In this document: positions 13,573-18,872 of the stretch, in pieces
Layout: every line of letters begins with the position of its first letter
Numbering within the stretch: position 1 is the stretch's first letter
From: Candidatus Curtissbacteria bacterium RIFCSPLOWO2_01_FULL_37_9
Lineage (GTDB): Bacteria > Patescibacteriota > Microgenomatia > Curtissbacterales > GWA2-41-24
Direction: 5' to 3'
Length of the DNA: 18,872 nucleotides
NCBI GenBank assembly: GCA_001776425.1
Contig: MFBN01000044.1
Coordinates: forward strand, 1 to 18,872
Translations under genes and position numbers: made by a program
Notes under the pieces: model-generated
The model's input: only the letters and a program-made list of their open reading frames with translations
Database searches by the model: none
Told to the model about the DNA's origin: nothing

Positions 13573-16500
13573 ACGAGCTCATAGATTTTGAATCTTTAGG
13601 TTTAAAACTGGCATCTCCTGAAGATGTTAAAAACTGGTCGCGCGGTGAAGTTACTAAACCCGAGACAATTAACTATCGGACGCTTAAACCGGAAAAAGAC
13701 GGATTGTTCGATGAGAGAATTTTTGGACCGACTAAAGATTGGGAGTGTTATTGCGGAAAATACAAAAGGATTAGGTATCGAGGAATTATCTGTGACAAAT
13801 GCGGTGTAGAAGTAACCCAATCCCGTGTTCGAAGAGAGAGAATGGGTCATATTAATCTCGCTGCGCCGGTTGTCCATAATTGGTTTTTTAGAGGAAGTCC
13901 ATCAAAAATGGGCTTGCTTCTGGATATTTCCCCAAGAAGCATAGATGCTGTTGTTTACTTTGCGTCTTATCTGACTGTTGAGATTCATGAAGAAAAGAAA
14001 AAGCAAACCTTAAAAAACCTTGATAACGAGCTCGATAAAAAACGGAAAGAACACCGAATTATCTTAAAAAAGAAAATCGAAGAAGAAGAAAAAGAATCCA
14101 AGAAAGATATTATGGCAATCAAATCCAAAACTAAAGCTAAAGAACAGGCAGATTTGAGAATTGAAGAGATCCAACTTAATATGCGTGCCAAAATTGCCAA
14201 GAACCGAGAAGAACATTCTATGGAAATTACCCGCTTGGAAGAAATCTACAAAAATATACAAGATATGATTAATTCGATAAAACTACATGATTTGTTGTCC
14301 GAAGAAGAGTATTTGAAATTGGCGGATTACAACGCAAATGATTTTATCACTGTTGAAATGGGAGCAGAAGCTTTGCTGAAAGTGCTTGATAAGATTGATT
14401 TGGCAAAAATGGCGCAAGTACTACGCGAAGAAATTACCAAAACTACCGGCCAAAAACACATTAAGGCTACCCGTAGACTAAGAGTGATTGAAAATATGCG
14501 AAAAGCTATTATAAATCCTTCATGGATGGTAATTAAAATATTGCCTGTATTGCCTCCGGATTTAAGGCCGATGGTTCAGCTTTCCGGCGGCAGATTTGCA
14601 ACCTCTGATTTGAATGATCTTTACAGAAGAGTAATTAACAGGAATAATCGTCTGAAAAAGTTAATTGAACTTGGAGCTCCGGAAATTATATTAAGGAATG
14701 AAAAAAGAATGTTGCAGGAATCCGTAGACGCTTTGATAGATTCGCAGAGGATTAAAACTACGCGTGCATCTCAAAATTTAAGATCTCTCTCGGATATGTT
14801 GAGGGGAAAACAAGGTAGGTTCAGGCAAAATTTGTTGGGTAAAAGGGTCGATTATTCCGGCAGATCAGTGATTGTGGTTGGACCCGAATTAAAATTAAAC
14901 CAAGCAGGTCTCCCCAAAGAAATGGCTCTTGAAATGTTTAAACCATTTGTTCTGCGCGAAATTATTGCCAGAGGTTATGCCCCTAATGTCAAAAGCGCCA
15001 AACATTATTTAGAACGAAGAAGCGGCGAAATATGGGATATTTTGGAAGAAATTACTAAAAATCATCCAATCCTTTTGAATCGGGCACCTACTTTACACAG
15101 GCTGGGAATACAGGCATTTTACCCGATTTTGATAGAGGGAGATGCAATAAGAATACATCCATGTATTTGTGCCGGTTTTAATGCGGATTTTGACGGTGAC
15201 CAGATGGCTGTTCATGTTCCGTTATCAATAAAAGCTCAAGAAGAAGCCCAGGAGTTGATGATGTCTGCAAGAAATTTACTAAGGCCGGCAGACGGATCAC
15301 CTATTACTCTACCGAATAAAGAAATGGCATTAGGGATTTATTATATTACTTCGCTGGATCCCCAAATAACTCCTTTAAGTACCATTTTTACAAGTATGGA
15401 TGAAATAATCTTTGTACTCAGAAGTGAAAAATTATTAATCAGACAACAGATATTGTTAAAACTGGGCACAGACGTTATTGAAACTACACCGGGGAGAGTA
15501 CTTTTTAATATGCAGATTCCCGAATCCATGCGATTTATCAACGAGGCTGTTGGAGCATCAACGATTAAAAAGATTATCAGTAAAAGTATAGACATGTTCC
15601 CTGAAGAGGAAGTAGTTGAATTAATAGACCGGCTTAAAAATTTGGGCTTTGAGGGTGCTACTTATTCCGGTCTCTCCGTATCTGTATTGGATTGTATTAT
15701 TGTAGATGAAAAACCCAAGATTATTCTAAATGCCGATAAAGAAGTATCTGCAATCGAGAAAAATTATAGCCTTGGATTAATTACCAAAGAAGAAGCAAAG
15801 CGCCTGTCCCAGGAAATTTGGCTTTCGGTAACTAATGAGCTTGCTGATTTAACCTGGAAAAATTTACCCAGAGAAAATTCGATTAAAATTATTTCTGATT
15901 CCGGCGGATCTAGAGCAACAGCTGAACAGATTAAGCAACTTGCCGCGATCAGGGGTTTAGTAACTGATCCTTCCGGAAGGATAGTATCTTTGCCGATCAA
16001 ATCAAATTTCAGGGAAGGTCTTAGCGCGTTTGAATATTTTACTAGTGCCCGCGGTGCCAGAAAAGGTCTTGCAGATCGGGCAATTAAAACAGCTGAATCC
16101 GGATATCTTACAAGGAGACTGGTTGATGTGGCTCACGATGCTATTGTTCGGTTGGATGATTGTGGTACCAATGAGGGAATTATTTTTTCTAAAGAAGAAA
16201 AAAGACAAGCAAGTTTTATAGCCAGACTTATCGGGCGGATAATAGCAGATGATATTAGTGTCAAGGGAAAGAAAGTAATTGTGGCCAAAGGAAGCCTGAT
16301 AGATGATCAGAAAGCAGATGAAATTGAAAAGAATGGTATTAAAGAAGTTTTAGTTCGCAGTGTGTTGACTTGTGAAGCAAAATACGGATTATGCGCCAAA
16401 TGTTATGGCGTAGATTTAGTAACAAGAAAATTCGTCACGATTGGTACGCCTGTAGGAGTAATTGCGGCTCAGTCAATAGGTGAGCCGGGAACACAGCTTA

Positions 16501-17249
16501 CGATGCGCACATTTCATACGGGAGGAATTGTCGGCTTGGATATTACCCAAGGTCTACCTCGTGTTGAAGAACTTTTTGAAGCTCGTGTTCCTAAGTTTGT
16601 TGCTCAATTGTCGGAGGTTGCCGGGAAAGTTAAGATAGAAGAGGAGAGTGACGGTTATAAGGTAAAAATAAAAAGTACTAACTTAAAGCCGCCTATAGAA
16701 AAAATTTATACTATAGCTCCGACTGCGGAATTGAAAGTAGCCGATAACCAACTTGTTGCTGCGGGGACCCCACTTTCATCCGGTTATTTGGATATTAAAG
16801 AAGTTTTAGCGACATCAGGTTTGAGGGAAGCTCAAAAATATATAATTTTGGGTGTACAGGAAGTTTATGAAACACAGGGGGTAGCCATAAATGATAAACA
16901 CTTTGAAGTTATTGTAAGAAAAATGAGTGAAAAAGTTAGGATAGAAACACCTGGTGATAGTGTTCTATTACCTGGAGAATTGATTGACAAGTATCGCTTT
17001 ACATCGGAAAATGCCAAAGTCTTAGCAGAGGGCGGAGAACCGGCAACAGCTCAAGTCGTTATTTTAGGTATTACCAAAGCGGCACTTTTTACCGATAGCT
17101 TTTTGTCTGCGGCATCTTTTCAGGAAACTACCCGTGTTTTGACTGATGCGGCAATTGAGGGTAAAAAAGACGAACTGCTCGGACTGAAAGAAAACGTAAT
17201 AATTGGACGCCTAATTCCAACCAGTCCTGAAAGAGCCGAAATTCAATAA
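13569..17249 (+). CDS. rpoC: RNA polymerase subunit beta'
   Basis: The beta' subunit carries the catalytic Mg-binding motif NADFDGDQMAVH (Asp540, 542, 544). The N-terminal zinc site is CYCGKYKRIRYRGIICDKCG, and the second zinc site is CEAKYGLCAKCYG. Other landmarks are the bridge/trigger region GLADRAIKTAESGYLTRRLV and TQLTMRTFHTGGI, and the C-terminal LGITKAALFTDSFLSAASFQ. A strongly charged Lys/Glu coiled coil (~140-230) lies in the N-terminal part, between the zinc site and the clamp helices; similar inserts occur in CPR and some other phyla. At 1226 residues it is full length. It is translationally coupled to rpoB through ATGA. Confidence 0.98.
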   Translation: MNELIDFESLGLKLASPEDVKNWSRGEVTKPETINYRTLKPEKDGLFDERIFGPTKDWECYCGKYKRIRYRGIICDKCGVEVTQSRVRRERMGHINLAAPVVHNWFFRGSPSKMGLLLDISPRSIDAVVYFASYLTVEIHEEKKKQTLKNLDNELDKKRKEHRIILKKKIEEEEKESKKDIMAIKSKTKAKEQADLRIEEIQLNMRAKIAKNREEHSMEITRLEEIYKNIQDMINSIKLHDLLSEEEYLKLADYNANDFITVEMGAEALLKVLDKIDLAKMAQVLREEITKTTGQKHIKATRRLRVIENMRKAIINPSWMVIKILPVLPPDLRPMVQLSGGRFATSDLNDLYRRVINRNNRLKKLIELGAPEIILRNEKRMLQESVDALIDSQRIKTTRASQNLRSLSDMLRGKQGRFRQNLLGKRVDYSGRSVIVVGPELKLNQAGLPKEMALEMFKPFVLREIIARGYAPNVKSAKHYLERRSGEIWDILEEITKNHPILLNRAPTLHRLGIQAFYPILIEGDAIRIHPCICAGFNADFDGDQMAVHVPLSIKAQEEAQELMMSARNLLRPADGSPITLPNKEMALGIYYITSLDPQITPLSTIFTSMDEIIFVLRSEKLLIRQQILLKLGTDVIETTPGRVLFNMQIPESMRFINEAVGASTIKKIISKSIDMFPEEEVVELIDRLKNLGFEGATYSGLSVSVLDCIIVDEKPKIILNADKEVSAIEKNYSLGLITKEEAKRLSQEIWLSVTNELADLTWKNLPRENSIKIISDSGGSRATAEQIKQLAAIRGLVTDPSGRIVSLPIKSNFREGLSAFEYFTSARGARKGLADRAIKTAESGYLTRRLVDVAHDAIVRLDDCGTNEGIIFSKEEKRQASFIARLIGRIIADDISVKGKKVIVAKGSLIDDQKADEIEKNGIKEVLVRSVLTCEAKYGLCAKCYGVDLVTRKFVTIGTPVGVIAAQSIGEPGTQLTMRTFHTGGIVGLDITQGLPRVEELFEARVPKFVAQLSEVAGKVKIEEESDGYKVKIKSTNLKPPIEKIYTIAPTAELKVADNQLVAAGTPLSSGYLDIKEVLATSGLREAQKYIILGVQEVYETQGVAINDKHFEVIVRKMSEKVRIETPGDSVLLPGELIDKYRFTSENAKVLAEGGEPATAQVVILGITKAALFTDSFLSAASFQETTRVLTDAAIEGKKDELLGLKENVIIGRLIPTSPERAEIQ

Positions 17250-17257
17250 GTTTTGAT

Positions 17258-17287
17258 TTGTTAAAAAATTATTCTTTTTGCTATAAT
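17258..17287 (+). promoter_or_regulatory. Promoter for rpsL-rpsG
   Basis: TTGTTA (17258-17263), an 18-bp spacer and TATAAT (17282-17287), preceded by TGC so that the extended -10 TGCTATAAT is identical to that before alaS. Start is expected near 17294, with a leader of about 45 nt. No terminator is visible between rpoC and this promoter, so read-through from rpoBC is possible. Confidence 0.7.
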
Positions 17288-17338
17288 CTCTTAACTTGTT
17301 TTGAAAATAATCGTAAATTGTGCTTAATGGAAAAATAA

Positions 17339-17836
17339 ATGCCAACAATAAATCAATTAATTCGAAAAGGCCGTAAAGCTAAACCCAAAAGAGTTCGGGC
17401 TATGGCTTTGCGTCGTGCTTTTAACACTTTAAAGAATCGGTATGTTTATTATCCTTCTGGACAAAAAAGAGGAGTTTGCGTAGTAGTTAAAACCATGACT
17501 CCTAAAAAACCAAACAGCGCATTAAGAAAAGTTGCAAGAGTGCGTCTTTCAAACAAGCAAGAAGTAACAGCTTATATACCGGGTATTGGACATGAATTAG
17601 CTGAGCACTCCGTTGTTTTAATAAGAGGGGGCCGCGTCCAGGATTTACCGGGAGTTAAATATCATATAATTCGCGGTAAATACGATACAACCGGCGTTGT
17701 AGGTAGAAAGCAGGGGAGATCTTTATATGGAACCAAGAAATCAGGAGCAGTTTCCGGAGCGCAGGCTGCAGCAACACTCGGAGCAAGTGCAGTGTCAACA
17801 TCTCAACCTCAAGTTATAGAAGGAGAATCTTCTTAA
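17339..17836 (+). CDS. rpsL: 30S ribosomal protein S12
   Basis: S12 sits at the decoding centre of the small subunit. [48 protein letters not shown] and [13 protein letters not shown] are diagnostic. Relative to E. coli there is an insertion of about 18 residues ([17 protein letters not shown]) before KRGVC, and a ~33-residue Ala/Ser-rich C-terminal extension (165 residues against about 124). Both are, to my knowledge, typical of Microgenomates-like S12. The PKKPNS lysines linked to streptomycin are intact, but the second streptomycin site reads GGRVQDLPG, with Gln101 where most bacteria have Lys (E. coli K87). rpsG follows with no gap, as in the str operon. Confidence 0.97.
   Translation: MPTINQLIRKGRKAKPKRVRAMALRRAFNTLKNRYVYYPSGQKRGVCVVVKTMTPKKPNSALRKVARVRLSNKQEVTAYIPGIGHELAEHSVVLIRGGRVQDLPGVKYHIIRGKYDTTGVVGRKQGRSLYGTKKSGAVSGAQAAATLGASAVSTSQPQVIEGESS
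17820..17825 (+). promoter_or_regulatory. Shine-Dalgarno site for rpsG
   Basis: AAGGAG lies 11 bases before ATG 17837, inside the end of rpsL. Clear ribosome-binding sites are rare in this window, so this one argues that ATG 17837, and not the later ATG at 17927, is the intended rpsG start. Confidence 0.65.
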
Positions 17837-18334
17837 ATGCCCAGAACAGGAAAAGTTGAAAAACGGTCTATTACACCGGACCCAATATAAAGTAATCCGC
17901 TTATTGCAAAACTGGTTAATAAAATAATGGTAAGTGGTAAAAAACAATTAGCCCAAAGAATTGTATATCAGACTTTTTCAAATATTAAAGCTAAAGGTCA
18001 GGATCCTGTAAAGACTTTCGAAAAAGCGCTTGAGAATATTACTCCCAAAATGGAAGTGAGGCCAAGAAGGGTTGGTGGTGCATCTTATATGGTTCCGATG
18101 GAAGTTAGGGGACTAAGGAGGCAATCTTTGGCAATATTATGGTTAATTTGGGCAGCTCGAAGCAAATCAGCGAAAGAAATTTCGCCAATTCCAAAGAATA
18201 AGCCGTTGATAATAGCTAAATTAACAGAAGAAATCTTAGACGCAGCTAATGGAACAGGTAAAGCTGTTTCCAAAAAAGAAGAAATGCACCGTATTGCCGA
18301 GGCGAACAAAGCTTTTGCCCATTTCAGGTGGTAA
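17837..18334 (+). CDS. rpsG: 30S ribosomal protein S7, interrupted by in-frame TAA at codon 18
   Basis: S7 nucleates assembly of the 30S head and lines the E site. From ATG 17837 the frame reads MPRTGKVEKRSITPDPI, then TAA (17888-17890), then SNPLIAKLVNKIMVSGKK and a full S7 body (RPRRVGGASYMVPMEVR) ending EANKAFAHFRW. S7 proteins have Tyr or a similar residue in the PDPxY position, so TAT or TAC to TAA is the simplest explanation. Without the stop the length (~165) would be normal. The next ATG (17927) would give 135 residues lacking the 30-residue N-terminus and has no Shine-Dalgarno. Possibilities are a sequencing or assembly error, a strain mixture, suppression, or real use of the short form. 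The gene directly follows rpsL. Confidence 0.93.
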
Positions 18335-18376
18335 AAACTTTGTGAAGTCCTTCCAAAATTGCACCTTGAGCCGTGT

Positions 18377-18448
18377 ATGAATAATACTGAAAAGGCGAAA
18401 GGCAAAATTGGTAGGGCGAATAAGGCCTTCGCCCATTTCCGTTGGTAA
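18377..18448 (+). pseudogene. Duplicated 3' end of rpsG (23-codon fragment)
   Basis: The frame from ATG 18377 ends ANKAFAHFRW-stop, exactly repeating the last ten residues of S7 (18302-18334) 114 bp downstream. At DNA level the two ends differ at six positions, all synonymous (AAC/AAT, AAA/AAG, GCT/GCC, TTT/TTC, AGG/CGT). The residues before it (NNTEKAKGKIGR) are only loosely S7-like. A homologous gene end carried in from a relative, for example by an element that integrates at gene ends, would explain this; a separately translated peptide is unlikely. Confidence 0.7.
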
Positions 18449-18615
18449 CGAAAGTTATTTTAGTAAGTATATTACCTTTAAACCTGTGAAAGTAGAGCAG
18501 GGTTGGTATTTTTTACCGGTAGCTTAATAGAGGTCGAATTATTGGCAAAAACACATTCGGGATAATTATAAGTTGTTTAAGTTGATTTACTTTTTGCAAT
18601 ATTTATTTATTGTGC
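18449..18615 (+). other. Non-coding AT-rich stretch after rpsG
   Basis: I find no gene, tRNA or recognisable RNA here. A short GGTA/TACC inverted repeat with a T-only loop (18511-18523) is the only local structure. Confidence 0.4.
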
Positions 18616-18644
18616 TTGCATAATACAAATTATCAATATATAAT
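18616..18644 (+). promoter_or_regulatory. Promoter ahead of the structured 3' region
   Basis: TTGCAT (18616-18621), a 17-bp spacer and a perfect TATAAT (18639-18644). Transcription from about 18651 would run through the inverted repeats at 18672-18870 and probably into a gene beyond the window; fusA would be usual after rpsG, but this is not visible. Confidence 0.65.
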
Positions 18645-18671
18645 TCCCGCTTAGTTTATAAAAGCTTTTTA

Positions 18672-18780
18672 TAATCGCTTAGCAGAAAACCCCCGAGTCT
18701 GACTCGGGAGATGAATGCAAAATAAGCGATTACATACTTTCGAGGTTATATAAGGAGATAAAAGCCGGGGTTTTTCTGCT
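18672..18780 (+). ncRNA. Candidate structured RNA or leader with two exclusive pairings
   Basis: Pairing 1 is TAATCGCTTA (18672-18681) with TAAGCGATTA (18723-18732), a perfect 10-bp stem enclosing the hairpin CCCGAGT-CTG-ACTCGGG (18692-18708). Pairing 2 is AGCAGAAAACCCCCG (18681-18695) with CGGGGTTTTTCTGCT (18766-18780), which is 14 of 15 bases. Pairing 2 uses the same left strand as the hairpin and shares base 18681 with stem 1, so the two folds exclude each other. It matches no riboswitch class I recognise. Confidence 0.5.
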
Positions 18781-18809
18781 GCTTATGTATACAGTGCCAT
18801 GCGGTCCTC

Positions 18810-18826
18810 GTCGAGTCTGACTCGAC
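18810..18826 (+). repeat. Second copy of the GAGTCTGACTC hairpin
   Basis: GTCGAGT-CTG-ACTCGAC is a perfect 7-bp stem. Its 13-base core CGAGTCTGACTCG also occurs at 18694-18706, while the flanking bases differ but remain self-complementary. Confidence 0.7.
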
Positions 18827-18853
18827 TGCGGGCCTAAAACTTGAAAAACAAAA

Positions 18854-18870
18854 CCTGCCTGGTTGGCAGG
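18854..18870 (+). terminator. GC-rich hairpin at the window edge (possible terminator or palindromic repeat)
   Basis: CCTGCC-TGGTT-GGCAGG is a perfect 6-bp stem with an A-rich left flank. If T's follow outside the window it is a terminator; the visible CA after the stem argues mildly against that. It may belong with the other GC palindromes of this window. Confidence 0.4.
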
Positions 18871-18872
18871 CA

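Noticed and set aside
17888..17890. Alternative genetic code as an explanation of the rpsG stop
   Set aside because: TAA ends rpsL, rpsG itself, rpoC and others, and the recoding known in some CPR lineages affects TGA, which ends the zinc-ribbon, ruvX and rpoB genes here.
18369..18405. GAGCCGTGTATG, reminiscent of the start of group II intron domain V
   Set aside because: The complementary ACGGTTC half and a GNRA-closed stem are missing, and no other intron domains or splice-site motifs are present. Probably coincidence.
18497..18560. A stretch with tRNA-like fragments (TAGCTTAATAGAGG, GGTCGAATT)
   Set aside because: No acceptor stem, anticodon arm or proper GGTTCGA T-loop can be arranged around it.

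Overview
The window looks like a slice of a Candidate Phyla Radiation (Patescibacteria) genome, most likely of the Microgenomates type. This placement is inferred from gene content and protein style, with no database search. Supporting signs are AT-rich DNA with few Shine-Dalgarno sites, several GTG and TTG starts, an AlaRS that ends after the editing domain (615 residues), a ribosomal protein S12 with an N-terminal insertion and a C-terminal tail, and tight overlapping operons of reduced surface and housekeeping genes. UAA, UAG and UGA all act as stops, so there is no sign of a recoded genome.

Positions 1-2466 hold a diversity-generating retroelement (DGR). The 3' part of a target gene ends in a variable repeat (VR, 388-514). 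A near-identical non-coding template repeat (TR, 827-953) follows. Of the 14 differences between the repeats, 13 fall on TR adenines, the hallmark of adenine-directed mutagenic retrohoming. Next come an Avd-like accessory gene on the opposite strand and a DGR-type reverse transcriptase (PLGNLTSQ, YADD). Two features are unusual. The avd gene is antisense to the TR and RT. Its only good ATG is separated from the reading frame by a 10-base homopolymer that puts it out of frame by one base.

Positions 2512-9942 hold housekeeping and envelope genes. They are alaS, a Pro/Gln-rich single-pass membrane protein, a large protein with a possible actin-ATPase-like N-terminus, a membrane anchor and a baseplate-J-like C-terminus, a sortase, then ruvX, a small zinc-ribbon protein and mltG. 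The ruvX-mltG genes overlap at their ends and probably form one transcript. alaS carries a GC-rich palindromic in-frame insertion of 19 codons, and the RT carries a comparable double-hairpin insertion.

Positions 9955-17249 hold the rpoB-rpoC operon behind a near-consensus promoter and a leader of about 200 nt. Positions 17257-18448 hold the start of the str operon, rpsL then rpsG. rpsG has an in-frame TAA at codon 18, and a second, synonymously diverged copy of its last ten codons lies 114 bp downstream. The final 424 bases are non-coding and rich in inverted repeats. They include a promoter-like element followed by an RNA segment with two mutually exclusive long pairings.
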